Shown: piece after piece, positions 33,838 through 44,696 of the stretch
Position numbering within the stretch: the stretch's first letter is position 1
How the letters are laid out: each line of letters starts with the position of its first letter
Assembly: GCA_963971225.1 (NCBI GenBank)
Contig: OZ020269.1
Span: 35,919,264-35,983,263, forward strand
Length of the DNA: 64,000 nucleotides
Reading direction: 5' to 3'
Origin: Melieria omissa
Taxonomy: Eukaryota; Arthropoda; Insecta; Diptera; Ulidiidae
Notes under the pieces: model-generated
Databases searched by the model: none
What the model was told of the DNA's origin: nothing
What the model saw: the letters and a program-made list of their open reading frames with translations, nothing else
Position numbers and translations under genes: made by a program

Positions 33838-35284
33838 GCCAATGAGACAGTATGTAGTCTCGTGTGAAAATTGACACAATTTCAGGGTATGTAATGGGAG
33901 CATGCCTGGCGTAGCTTTTCTTACGGTTCTTCTCTATTTACATTTCGCTTTTTAACCTTTCATTCGATTACGACTTGCTTAACCTCACTATGAATTTGCC
34001 CCCTGTACAAACACTAACTTGAGTCCCTTAGAAAAGCACGAACCAGAATTACATTGGTTGTCCGGTAATTAAGAATCTTGTAAAAACATTAAGTTCATGG
34101 TGCACGTCCTCGACATTCTTCAAGTTCCAATTTAATGATCTCTTAGTGTTAATGGTGCTAGCTGTTGTTTGCTTCAGGTGCGAAGCAGCACAGCCGTGAG
34201 CTCGGCCTGCTATCCTGCTATATACATATGTACATACATACGTACATATATTTTCAAATACATGTAGTTATTAAATTTTTTTAGTCTGAAAGATTTTGGG
34301 CTGAAGTAAATTTTTGCATGATTCTCTAAGCTTCGAACATGAAAATCTTTGACAATTAAACATGCACTAAGTACTTAGTTCACTCTTATCGGAATCGATT
34401 TCAGATAGTATATTCATATGTACATATTTATGTGAATACATAGATTGTTACATATATCGTATATTGTCAGCTGCACCCAATAATTAAAACGCAGGTATAC
34501 TCAAATATGTAGTATCAATTATGGAAACATTTTAGTTTGAGAAGTTTAAAAATTGTATAAAAAATCAGCGACCGCCCTGGCTTAGCTGAATAGTGCATTG
34601 AATCGCCATCTGGGGTGCCAACATGAAAAATATACACTATATACTTATACTATATACTTATAAAATATATATACACAAAAATCTAAGATCTGGAGACGAA
34701 TCTGAAACTAAGTAATACAAATACAAAAACATGGTTCTGTAGGTGCCAGCAAGTACTTTTTTAAACAATTTTAAATGCAGTGAATTGTGAACATTATGCA
34801 ATGTCGCTGAGTTAATACAATAACAACAACTGTAACTTTATGACCAAATAAAAACTAAATAAAAACTACTTCTAAAACGACAAATCCAATCATCTTGGAA
34901 ATCTGTTTCCGAAATCGCTTTTGAATCATTTAATGACATAAAAAAGAAGCGGTAGAATGGGGCAACATTTCAATAAATTTATCAAATGTTCGCTTGAAGC
35001 AAGACTCGATGCAATCAATCATGTATTCACGATCGGTTTTCCAAATATACCGGCATACAGTGGCACATACAGGATTTAATTTAGGGGGGAGATTTGCGTA
35101 CAACGTTTGAGTCGTATACCATTCGAAACAGCAATTTCCCCTGCCTACATTCCTGTCTTATTGTCAATTTTCGAAAGAATCATAAACAAGTTTCCAAGTT
35201 TGTTTTTCATGACGCTTCTTGCTTTCACACATATTTAACATTTCACACATATTTAACATAACACACATATTAACATATTTAACA
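33838..35284. other. No gene seen; dispersed microsatellites
   Basis: AT-rich DNA with CATA/TATG-type simple repeats near 34220-34260 and 34640-34680, and a small tandem of TTTCACACATATTTAACA near 35222-35275. No exon recognised. Confidence 0.45.
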
Positions 35285-35667
35285 TTATGTAATAGTTCTA
35301 TATTGGCACTAACGTATCTTCACAATGTGTTTTCATTCGGGAATCAAAGGGAGACAAGCGATGAGACAGAAAACACGAAATTTTGTGAATATATTTCTAT
35401 GCGTGTATACATGTGCACTTCTGCACATGACCAACTGTCAAACTGCTCCTGGGGCGGTTGAAGAAATTTCAGTTAATTTCGACAAATTTATATTTTTTTC
35501 CAGTCAATTTTTTCCCGTCTGAACGCACCTGACTTTTTGTCACTTTTGAAATATGTCAAGGTACATTCGTTTATACGCTTTCTCGCTCATATTACACTAT
35601 TGCTGTACTGTGATGTTGGCGAATGTACCTTGCGCTTAGGGCCAATATAGAAGTACTACATATATGC
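35285..35667 (+). repeat. MITE family M1, copy 3 (best preserved)
   Basis: Imperfect inverted ends ATTATGTAATAGTTCTATAT and, complemented, CATATATGTAGTACTTCTAT, both followed by TGGC. The body matches copies 1 and 2 throughout. Non-coding. Confidence 0.78.
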
Positions 35668-35688
35668 TTTCACACTTTTCATGCGAGT

Positions 35689-36474
35689 ATAGGAACCATT
35701 CGCTATTCATCTTAACTTTCGAGTTTTTTTCCATGCAACGCGTTTGTTTCACAAGAATTAAATGAAATTTTGCTTTTATTTTAATAAAATAGTTCCCCCT
35801 TCTTCCATCCGTTTGAAATGTGTGTTATAACCAGTGTTGGGACTTATTACTTTTAACAGTAACATATTACTTATTACAAATTACTGATATTTGAAAGTAA
35901 TATCGTTACATTATTTATTACTTGAAATGTCAAGTAATGTATAACAAAAAGTAATATATTATTTAAAAAATACATGACTTCTACAGATTTTTTCCAAAAA
36001 ATAAACGAAGATTTTTTTTAATATATTTGATATTTTTTTTATAAAACTTCAGGCATCTTGTTTAGTTATTTTTAAAACGTATATCGTTTTTTGTACTCAC
36101 ATTCAATGCTTAAAATAATCTAAAGCGTATATAAAAGAAACATATTCATTTTATCACACGTTACCAGTTTATGAGATCATAGTAACTAACATATAGTAAA
36201 TTTTTGTTTTATCTTAGTAATACAAATTTTTCAAAGAGACTATCAGTAAGTTTATTTGGTTTGGGTTAAAACATCCCCTCCAATGCTAAAAAGTCGTTCG
36301 ACTGGAGCGCTGGATGGCAAAGCTGTATTATATTTAAAAAAACTTTCTTCACATTAGGATAATCAATAAGTTACCTTATACTTGTGCATTTCTTCAAGTA
36401 ACAATCAAGTTCATCTTCAATGCTGTTTGTGTTGCCCAAGGTCTTAGCATCAAAATCAAAAAAAGCTTGTCTTA
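35689..36474. repeat. 786-bp direct repeat, left copy
   Basis: Matches 39828-40613 at a constant offset of 4139 bases; I found no mismatch in the lines compared. It comprises 143 bp of flank outside the hAT element plus the first 643 bp of that element, including its left inverted repeat and target octamer. It ends exactly where the LINE 3' end begins. Confidence 0.93.
36255..36335 (-). pseudogene. hAT transposase dimerisation-domain fragment
   Basis: The minus strand reads [20 protein letters not shown], the hallmark C-terminal motif (SSxxxERLFSxGG) of hAT transposases. Only this piece survives here. The same block is repeated at about 40394-40474 through the 786-bp duplication, and another fragment (AAIDKTFENIFKEEEAKL) lies on minus near 41040-41100. 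Confidence 0.8.
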
Positions 36475-39400
36475 GGTTAGGTTAGGTTGGAGTGGCAGCC
36501 TCCTATGTGAGAAGCTCACTTAAGCACAACTTATGGCTCATTGTGATACCACGGTGGATGGCGCGACTCCCCCTTACTGCGCTGAGAACCAAGAGGATTC
36601 TGTTACGAACCTGGCTATATCCCTGATATTCAGAGGCGATAGCTCAGTCAGACTTGTAAAGAAAGGTGAGCCGAGAGACCTAAGTCTTCTTCTGGCTAAT
36701 GAGGGACATTGACACAACAGGTGAAGAACGGTTTCCTCCTCCTCCTCGGACCCGCATCCTCGACAGTAGTCGTTGGATTGCAGTCCCAGTCTCTCCGCGT
36801 GCTTACCCATAAGACAGTGACCCGTGAGCACCGAGACCGTTGTGCTTATTGAGTGACGGCTAAGGTTAAGCAGCTGGTTAGTCCGTTTCATGTTATAGGA
36901 AGGCCAGGTTAGTCGAGAGATACTGCAGGTCTGTTCCTCAGACCATAGTTGGTTCGCTACTCTTTGGTAAAATTGTCTGAGCATCAATTTAATCGATGCA
37001 ATAGGGGCTCCCACTGGGAGGAAGGACGAGGTTTCAGCGAGCAATGTGCCTGCTCTGGCTAGTTCGTCCGCCTCGCAGTTGCCTGTAATGCCTCTGTGCC
37101 CTGGCACCCAGAGTAGTGAGACGTTGGAGCGCCTAGCTAGACTGTTCAAGGATTTTCGGCAGTCACGAACCAGTTTGGATGAAGTGGTCGCTCTGGCGAG
37201 CGACTTAATGGCTGCCTGACTATCCGAATATATATGGACATCCGTTTCATGCGCGTACTCGCGGATGAGCCAGATTGAGGCCTGGTAAATGGCCATTACT
37301 TCTGCCTGAAAGACGCTACAATGGTCCGGCAGGCGGAAGGAGAGACGAAGCCCCAGTTGGCTACAGAAAATCCCGCAGCCAACCTTGTTCGCCAATTTGG
37401 AGCCGTCCGTGTAGATATTGATAGAGTTTCCGGAGGGTAGCTCGCTATCGGTCCACTCTCCTCTACTAGGGATACGGACCGAAAATCCGTGATCAAATTC
37501 AGTGGGGGTGCAGATATGATCGATTACATCTGGCACCGAACAATCTTGAGTAAGAATCCTGGAATGACCAAGATCCGGTCTGGCCCAGCGGGAAATCGCG
37601 TTTAGCCTGACTGCAGAGCATTTCGCATGTAATTTGACCCGCTGCGCGGTTGGGAACCAGTGAAGAAAGGTAAACAATGCTTTCGTGGGTGTAGTGCGGA
37701 GAGCCCCTGTAACCAGAATGGCCGCCATCCTCCTGACTTTATCAAGAGGTTTCAAGTTGACCGCCTTACTTATGGCAGGCCACCAGAATACAGCACCATA
37801 AAGTAGGTTAGGCTCAACTACCGCTGAGTGGAGCCAGGACATTATTCGGGGTTGTAGTCCCCATCTAGCACCCAGGGCCCGTTTGCAGCAGTAGAGAGCA
37901 CATGAGGCTTTCCGTGCCCTCTCAGCAATGTTAGCCTTCCAATTTAGTTTAGAGTCGAGGATTAGACCTAAGTACCTAACATTGTTGCTAAGGCTAAGTC
38001 TAACACCGTCTAGCTTAGGTAGTGCGAACTGAGGTATCTTATACTTCCTACTGAAGAGCATAACCTCGGTTTTCGAGGGGTTGACATCGAGGCCGAATTC
38101 ACGGCACCATTGAGATAGAATCCTAAGCGCATAACTTAGTTTCTCAGAAAGCGTAGAAAGATATTTGCCGGAGACTGCTATCGCAATGTCATCCGCATAT
38201 GCAACAATTCTGCACCCAGTATTGTCCAGACGATTTAAAAGAGAGTTTACTGCAAGATTCCAGATTAGTGGAGATAGCACCCCACCTTGCGGTGTGCCCC
38301 TCCTTACTGTGCGTTTGATGCGCGTGTTTCCGATTGCGGAGCTAACGACACGCATTTTGAGCAGACACTCGACAAATCTTACCAGCTTCGTGTCTAGGTT
38401 TAGATTCGAAAGTGCTTCAACAACCGCCTGAGGACAGACGTTGTTAAAGGCTCCTTCGATGTCGAGGAATGCCGTCAGAGTAAACTCTTTGTGGGCGAGA
38501 GATCTTTCGACCGTCTCGAGAAGTGAATGCAATGCGGTTTCAACAGACTTGCCCTTTGTGTAGGCATGCTGTGACTTAGATAGGAGAGACGGATCGATCG
38601 AATTCCTGATATGAAGGTCTAGAATTCTCTCGAAGGTCTTGAGAAGAAATGACGATAGGCAGATAGGTCTGTAGTCCTTAGCGTTGACATGGGACACTTT
38701 CCCCGCCTTAGGTATGAAGACCACCCTAGATTCCCTCCATTTGAAGGGGATGTAGGAGAAGTCCAGGCAAGCCCTGTAAATACGTAGCAACCAGGGCGCG
38801 ACTGACTCAGCGCAGTGCTGGATGTCAGCTGGTATGATACCATCCGGCCCTGGGGACTTAAATGGGTCAAAAGACTTGATGGCCCAATATAGATGGGATT
38901 CAGTTAACCAAGTTGAGGGGGGTGCTCTGGGGACCCGGTCGACCTCAGGAAGACTGTGATCGTGGTCGTTGACAGTTACGCTACCAGGAAAGTGAGTGTT
39001 CAGCAGAACTTCTAGTGTTTCAGCACCTGATGTTGACCAGCCACCCTGGGGTGTCTGGATACCATCAAGGTGCCTCGGGGAAGAACTAAGTATTCTACGA
39101 AGTCTGCTGGTCTCAGAGGAACTTTCGATATTTTCAAAAAAGCTCCTCCAAGTCACCCTTTTAGCTTTCCTGATGGCGTATTTGAGCTCCCTTTGTTTGT
39201 GTTTGTAAGGAGACCAGTCGTCGAGGACTTTGGCCCTATTGAAAAGTTTGCGACATTGATTGCGAAGCTCTGCAATCTCCGGGTTCCACCAGCGAGGCTT
39301 TGGTTTGCCCCTAGGTGTCGAGGAGACGCAGGCTGCCTCGGCAGCAGATTTCAGTAGAGACGTGACAGAGTCAACCGCTCGTTCAATGTCCGAGCAGTTG

Positions 39401-39827
39401 TCGATAGCGGAGGGAATAGCATAAGCGCCTTCTTCAACACAGGCCCTAAATCTTTCCCAATCAGTGCGCTTCCTGTTAATAAGGTGGTCAGTACCCACGA
39501 CTTCGTTGGGAACATGGTCACCTAGCGTGAAGCAAATATACCTATGATCGGAGAGGGAGCACTCTTGTGAAACCCTCCAGTTGTTAAGAATATTGGACGA
39601 GAAGTTATTGGCAAGAGTGATGTCGAGAACCTCCTTCCTAATAGAAGTCAGGAAGGTCGGTTCGTTACCCCTGTTGCCAATAACTAAGTCGTGTGCAAGA
39701 ATAAAATCAAAAAGAGACTCACCGCGCTCATTGTTGTCGGTGCTGCCCCACATTTCGTGGTGGGCATTGGCGTCCGCACCGATGACGACAGGAACATGGT
39801 TCCGGGATGCCTCGGAAACCAATTAGG
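36475..39827 (-). mobile_element. 5'-truncated non-LTR retrotransposon (LOA/I-like), recent
   Basis: A minus-oriented LINE whose 3' end (with CCTAACCTAA-like tail) abuts the left 786-bp repeat and whose truncated 5' end abuts the right copy. This is the geometry of target-primed insertion. The long uninterrupted ORF suggests a recent event. Endonuclease, reverse transcriptase and RNase H order fits the LOA/I group; the clade is inferred only from domain order. Confidence 0.88.
36574..39822 (-). CDS. LINE ORF2: endonuclease (partial), reverse transcriptase, RNase H
   Basis: About 1080 residues without a stop. The N-terminus is cut inside the AP-like endonuclease: GADANAHHEMWG near residue 15 and SDHRYICF near residue 95 remain. 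The reverse transcriptase includes FKWRESRVVFIPK, FLDIEGAFNNV, RRGTPQGGVLSPLIWN and the catalytic YADD block (RIVAYADDIAIAV). RNase H follows with YTDGSK, AEVMAIYQ, YSDSQAAI and WVPGHRGITGNCEADELAR. A C-terminal CRGCGSEEEEETVLHLLCQC cluster resembles a zinc knuckle. The true start codon is missing; the open frame begins at a TTG just inside the truncation point. ORF1 is absent, so this copy is probably immobile. Confidence 0.93.
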   Translation of the reverse strand: MVSEASRNHVPVVIGADANAHHEMWGSTDNNERGESLFDFILAHDLVIGNRGNEPTFLTSIRKEVLDITLANNFSSNILNNWRVSQECSLSDHRYICFTLGDHVPNEVVGTDHLINRKRTDWERFRACVEEGAYAIPSAIDNCSDIERAVDSVTSLLKSAAEAACVSSTPRGKPKPRWWNPEIAELRNQCRKLFNRAKVLDDWSPYKHKQRELKYAIRKAKRVTWRSFFENIESSSETSRLRRILSSSPRHLDGIQTPQGGWSTSGAETLEVLLNTHFPGSVTVNDHDHSLPEVDRVPRAPPSTWLTESHLYWAIKSFDPFKSPGPDGIIPADIQHCAESVAPWLLRIYRACLDFSYIPFKWRESRVVFIPKAGKVSHVNAKDYRPICLSSFLLKTFERILDLHIRNSIDPSLLSKSQHAYTKGKSVETALHSLLETVERSLAHKEFTLTAFLDIEGAFNNVCPQAVVEALSNLNLDTKLVRFVECLLKMRVVSSAIGNTRIKRTVRRGTPQGGVLSPLIWNLAVNSLLNRLDNTGCRIVAYADDIAIAVSGKYLSTLSEKLSYALRILSQWCREFGLDVNPSKTEVMLFSRKYKIPQFALPKLDGVRLSLSNNVRYLGLILDSKLNWKANIAERARKASCALYCCKRALGARWGLQPRIMSWLHSAVVEPNLLYGAVFWWPAISKAVNLKPLDKVRRMAAILVTGALRTTPTKALFTFLHWFPTAQRVKLHAKCSAVRLNAISRWARPDLGHSRILTQDCSVPDVIDHICTPTEFDHGFSVRIPSRGEWTDSELPSGNSINIYTDGSKLANKVGCGIFCSQLGLRLSFRLPDHCSVFQAEVMAIYQASIWLIREYAHETDVHIYSDSQAAIKSLARATTSSKLVRDCRKSLNSLARRSNVSLLWVPGHRGITGNCEADELARAGTLLAETSSFLPVGAPIASIKLMLRQFYQRVANQLWSEEQTCSISRLTWPSYNMKRTNQLLNLSRHSISTTVSVLTGHCLMGKHAERLGLQSNDYCRGCGSEEEEETVLHLLCQCPSLARRRLRSLGSPFFTSLTELSPLNIRDIARFVTESSWFSAQ

Positions 39828-40613
39828 ATAGGAACCATTCGCTATTCATCTTAACTTTCGAGTTTTTTTCCATGCAACGCGTTTGTTTCACAAGAATTAA
39901 ATGAAATTTTGCTTTTATTTTAATAAAATAGTTCCCCCTTCTTCCATCCGTTTGAAATGTGTGTTATAACCAGTGTTGGGACTTATTACTTTTAACAGTA
40001 ACATATTACTTATTACAAATTACTGATATTTGAAAGTAATATCGTTACATTATTTATTACTTGAAATGTCAAGTAATGTATAACAAAAAGTAATATATTA
40101 TTTAAAAAATACATGACTTCTACAGATTTTTTCCAAAAAATAAACGAAGATTTTTTTTAATATATTTGATATTTTTTTTATAAAACTTCAGGCATCTTGT
40201 TTAGTTATTTTTAAAACGTATATCGTTTTTTGTACTCACATTCAATGCTTAAAATAATCTAAAGCGTATATAAAAGAAACATATTCATTTTATCACACGT
40301 TACCAGTTTATGAGATCATAGTAACTAACATATAGTAAATTTTTGTTTTATCTTAGTAATACAAATTTTTCAAAGAGACTATCAGTAAGTTTATTTGGTT
40401 TGGGTTAAAACATCCCCTCCAATGCTAAAAAGTCGTTCGACTGGAGCGCTGGATGGCAAAGCTGTATTATATTTAAAAAAACTTTCTTCACATTAGGATA
40501 ATCAATAAGTTACCTTATACTTGTGCATTTCTTCAAGTAACAATCAAGTTCATCTTCAATGCTGTTTGTGTTGCCCAAGGTCTTAGCATCAAAATCAAAA
40601 AAAGCTTGTCTTA
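39828..40613. repeat. 786-bp direct repeat, right copy
   Basis: Second copy of 35689-36474, beginning exactly at the truncated LINE 5' end and continuing into the rest of the hAT element (TTACTCTTTGCAG). It carries a second copy of the hAT left end (near 39971) and its target octamer. Confidence 0.93.
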
Positions 40614-40648
40614 CTCTTTGCAGAAACTGTAAGACTAGGTGAAACTAA

Positions 40649-40933
40649 AGCAGCCGCCGTGGCTCAGTTGGTTAGTGCGCGGTCCAGCGAGTCGCATGCA
40701 GAGCGACGCAAGTTCGAATTCTGCATGTAGTAACACCTAAAAAAAATAACGGGAAACTCGTTTTCTCTTTCGGTGGCCGGCCAACCTGCCGTTCGGAACC
40801 GGCATAAAACTGTAGGTCCCTTCCACCCGCGTACAAAATTCACACGCACAACACGGGTTCGGGTTGCGGGAAGCTAGGGCTTAGTCTCGCGTAAGCAGGC
40901 TGTCGTGCCAATCAATTAATTATTATTAATTAT
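40649..40933 (+). mobile_element. tRNA-derived SINE, family S2, copy a
   Basis: Flanked by TAGGTGAAACTAA (40636-40648, 40934-40946). The head has box A (TGGCTCAGTTGGTTAGTG) and a box B (GTTCGAATTC). The body has GGGAAACTCGTTTTCTCTTT, the shared CTGCCGTTCGGAACCGGC block and CTGTAGGTCCC, and ends GGCTGTCGTGCCAATC plus an ATTA-rich tail. It lacks about 50 bp present in copies b and c. Confidence 0.88.
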
Positions 40934-41297
40934 TAGGTGAAACTAATACATTGTCTTGCATTTTTCAATTTCGAGAGGCAGCTTGTCATTCTTATAAATT
41001 ATGTGTAAAAATATTCTTGAAGAGTGGATTTGATACCGCAGCAAGTTTTGCCTCTTCTTCTTTAAAAATATTTTCAAATGTTTTGTCGATAGCCGCTATT
41101 ATGGTTTGACTAAGCCTCGAAAATTATATCTTTGTTGACTAAAAAGTAATATTATAATAAGTAACTTGAAAAAAAGTAATAATATTACTGAAGATGATTA
41201 CTTATGGGGAAAAGTAACTAGTTACACTACATTTTTTAAACAAAAGTAATTACTACGTAATTAGTTACACTACTTTAATATATTAGTAACAACACTG

Positions 41298-42309
41298 GTT
41301 ATAACACATGTTAAAAAAGAAAGTATTGCATGCATTGAAATTAAATTTATTGAATTAATGAAAATGAAAATTATGGAATTGGGACGGAATTTTTTATATA
41401 TATTACGGTAAATACTGATATACATATACATATATGTCTAATATATATGGACTGGGTTTATTATGGGTTTATTACGATACTGTGGAAGTATGGCGGTCAA
41501 AGCACGAGGCTTATGAGGCAAACTTAAAATAAAAAATATTGTTGCATTCATATAGATATTCCCACATGTTCATTATAATTTGAATATCGATCGATTTGTA
41601 TGAACAAAATTTAATGGTTGATAATTTTCGTAAGTATTTTAATATAAAAATTTAGGGGCGCCACCCATTTAGGGGCGATTTGGCTCGGGCGGCATATAAG
41701 CTTTATTCGCCATCGTACTTACATATGTACATGCATATGCTCGTATGTATAACAATAATCTAAACTTGATGTTTTATATGTACATACATGTTCATATGTA
41801 TAACATTCCGATTTTTAAAGCGTTATTATCTTAAGCTTCTAGCTATTATTCAGTGGGTGCAGTCGTCAACATTTACTGTAAGTGTATACTTTCGATTAAT
41901 ACAATCAGCAGTTACACTACAGTGGGTGATTGCGTTTCGAAAAATTTTGACTTGAATACAGTTATTGCTTGCTATAAGACGCAAATGTGTTGAGTAATTG
42001 AATAAATTTTTATCGTCAATTCGTGTATCGTAGCCTGCTTGCAGTGAGCTCTCAACTTGCAAGTGCATAGATTCTGTTAATAAATTCCCGGGAATTGTTA
42101 AGAAAATACCCAGTCGTTATTCATCAATAAATGATATCCCATTTGATGAAACACACATACTATGTAGGTATTGTGAGCGAATTGCAGCTTTCGCAACTTT
42201 CCCGTTCAGCCTTTGCTTTACGGCTTAAGTCTAGTCGAAAAGAAATCTCTGAATGATAGTGTTTGTCTTGAGAACATAAAAGCGGAGCGCTAGCAAGTAT
42301 TTAAAAATA
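41298..42309. other. No gene seen
   Basis: AT-rich spacer with CATATGTA microsatellite-like stretches (41410-41440, 41720-41800). No exon or RNA identified. Confidence 0.45.
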
Positions 42310-42807
42310 CAGTAGCGACTCGGTAAAAGCAACCGATTAATGACAGGGGCAGTTGCAACTACCGAGTTTGTTACAATTACCGAGTCTAAATTTTTGTATG
42401 AACATTTGCAAATTTCACAAAGTTTTATAAGGGTTTCATTAGAATTCATTATTATTTTATTCATATTTTGTTGTATTACAAAAAAAAGAACTTAAACTAA
42501 TCACATTCATTGTGTTTAAGAAAAATCAAACAGAAACAAGAACTCCAAACATTTCTTAAAAAGGCTTTAATTAACAAAACAGGTTGATAACAATTTAGTT
42601 TACTGATTTAAAGAAACTAGAGAGAGAAACGGGACATCAACTGACACTCTACTCCACAAAAAGAAAATAAGACGAAGAAAAAGTTGCGATTATTGAGGTT
42701 TTTTCAGCAGCAGTTGCTTTTACTGAGTCTATAATGTATAGAATTCGGTGGTTGCGATAATCGAGGAGTTGCGCAAATCGAGGGTTGCTTTTACCGAGTC
42801 GCTACTG
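42310..42807. mobile_element. pogo-like MITE
   Basis: Inverted repeats start CAGTAGCGACTCGGTAAAAG and the right end is the complement; TA flanks both sides (42308-42309, 42808-42809). Several internal repeats of ACCGAG/CGAGTTG type occur. CAGT ends with TA duplication are typical of pogo/Tc1 derivatives. Non-coding, 498 bp. Confidence 0.82.
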
Positions 42808-42893
42808 TATTAGATTTAAAATAAAATTCGCTGCACTTTTTTGACACAATATACTTGTACATTGTACACTTGAGAAACGCTTTCATATTAGTA

Positions 42894-43159
42894 CAGTAAG
42901 ACCTCGTTTAACACGGATGTTACGTTTCTGCCGTGTTAAGCGAGGTCTACCTGAATGTAGACATACATATACATACATATGAATACGTACGAATGATTAA
43001 AGTGAGGTCTTGCACTCTATAAATTTGTTGCAATGCAGTTTGTAAACGTATATCGATATACATATATCTGTATATGCATTTTGTTTTTGTTTCAATACAC
43101 TGTAGAACGAGATGTGTTGCAGAAGGTGTAAGAGGTACGTGTTAAGTGAGGTCCACCTG
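42894..43159. mobile_element. pogo/Tc1-like MITE
   Basis: The left end CAGTAAGACCTCGTTTAACA pairs with a right end whose complement reads CAGGTGGACCTCACTTAACA. TA flanks both sides. A further copy of the end motif in inverted form lies at 42935-42955 (CGTGTTAAGCGAGGTCTACC), giving a compound terminus. 266 bp. Confidence 0.75.
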
Positions 43160-43748
43160 TATGTGTATTCGTACACAGTGCGCATTTGCAATATTTCAGT
43201 GGGGAACCTATAGATGGGGGCACTCGTGTCAAACAAACATAATCAATGAATATTGCGAGCTATTGGATGAGCTGTGAACAGCTCGGACTTTAATTACCCT
43301 ATACAAACAAACGAAGCGACTGATGTTAGTGGTATAACAATAACGAGAGTAAGTGTAAAAATTTTCAGTCGAGTCCCCAAAGGCTAAGGGTCCAATTCTG
43401 GGGCGAGAAATCCGTAAGGTTTCACAGACTCACTTTCTTATGTATGTTTGTACATATGTGAGGTCTGTTAAAGAGGTGAGATTTTATTTATCCCAAAAAA
43501 GATTTTAAAAAAGCATTTGCTAGCGCTTTTTCCAGTCTTCGAAGCACTTCTGATATGCGCTTTTTTATATGGCATTAAGATCTGTCAGTGGTACAGCATC
43601 TTGGCAAATCTCCGTCCTTTTACTTTTTCAGTATTCGGAAAATCACGAACAAGTAATGTGTGAACAAGATGCGATGTTCGGTAGCAAAAAATCGCCACGC
43701 ACCCCAAAACACGTATAATCTTTATATCTGTCAAAAACTGGCTTATAA
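43160..43748. other. No gene seen
   Basis: Spacer without recognisable coding sequence. Confidence 0.4.
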
Positions 43749-44582
43749 AAGGTCTGTTTGGGAACGAATAATTTGTACGAATTTGTACAAATTTTTACTG
43801 GATCCGGTTTGTGTACGCCAAATCTCCAGTAACGAGAGAGAAACTGAAAGCGTAAAGTGACAGTTCATTTCATGAGAACTTGCAAGTTTTTACTGGATAA
43901 ATTTGAGGTCTGTTTGGCAGAGAATAATTTGTACAAATTTGTACAAATTTTTACTGGATCCTGTTTGTTGACGCCAAATCTCCAGTAACGAGAGATAAAC
44001 TGAGAGCGTAAAGTGACAGTTCATTTCGTGAGAACTTGCAAGTTTTTACTGGAGAAATTTTGTCTAGTAACTTTTTGCCAGTAAGAAGAAGAACAAGAAA
44101 AACATATGGCTGGCTGCCACATGATCGACTGCAAAGAAACATAAATTTTTCAAACATTTGGAGGCAAATGGAAACAGCAAAGAAATTGTGCGTTCGCAAG
44201 TCTGCTGACCCACAACCGTCTTGCTCAGCTTTACCCGCTGAAGCTGAAAGGGAAGAATTGCAAGATTGAGCGCAACGAACTATTTGCATTTTGCATTAAA
44301 TGTCTGATTTAACTTAATTTTCCCTACCACTTCAAACCTCAAATGAAACTTTTAGATCAGCTGTTTCGTTCTTTAACCCTCCTGTTTACACCCTTTTAAC
44401 TGTGTATTGTGAGTGGGCCAAGTCCCAGTGGTGTAACCAAGAGTTCAAACTTGAAAATTCTTACAAATTGCTGTTTGTTCACTTTTTTGGATAGTTTGAT
44501 TTTAGGGAGCGTACGCTGGCTTACTGTCCTGATATTTTTTACTGGATAATTTTTACTGGAAATCTTCCTAAACAGATCTTAT
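43749..44582. repeat. MITE family M2, copy 2, with internal tandem duplication
   Basis: It begins AGGTCTGTTTGGGAACG and ends TTCCTAAACAGATCTT, roughly inverted. A block of about 165 bp is present twice in tandem (43749-43910, 43911-44075): GAATAATTTGTAC, TTTTTACTGGATCC, ACGCCAAATCTCCAGTAACG and GAGAACTTGCAAGTTTTTAC. TTTTTACTGGA recurs near the right end. Copies at 57091 and 18891 have a single block. Confidence 0.72.
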
Positions 44583-44696
44583 ATCAACATACATTGGCGA
44601 CATAACCAACATAAAACAAATCGAAAATCGTGAAATTTGAAATGCCACCTTTTATATACAGTGGACGTCAAATATAACGAATCTTATGTTGTAACC

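Larger units (their letters stand above)
35832..41297. mobile_element. hAT element disrupted by LINE, duplication and SINE
   Basis: Ends CAGTGTTGGG and CAACACTG with the octamer GTTATAAC on both outer sides (35824-35831, 41298-41305). Both ends are rich in AAGTAATATTACT-type subterminal motifs. Remnants of a minus-strand transposase lie inside. The LINE at 36475-39827, the second repeat copy and the SINE at 40649-40933 are later arrivals. Without them the element would be only about 1 kb, so it is an internally deleted derivative. Confidence 0.85.

Noticed and set aside
35689..40613. LTR retrotransposon with 786-bp LTRs
   Set aside because: The repeats lack TG...CA ends, primer-binding site and polypurine tract. 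They contain flank plus a hAT terminus, and the coding part is a non-LTR type with AP endonuclease.
43749..44289. Coding gene from ORFs in the M2 repeat (43951-44289 and 44036-44269)
   Set aside because: The region is an interspersed repeat also found at 57091 and 18891, where the frames are not kept.
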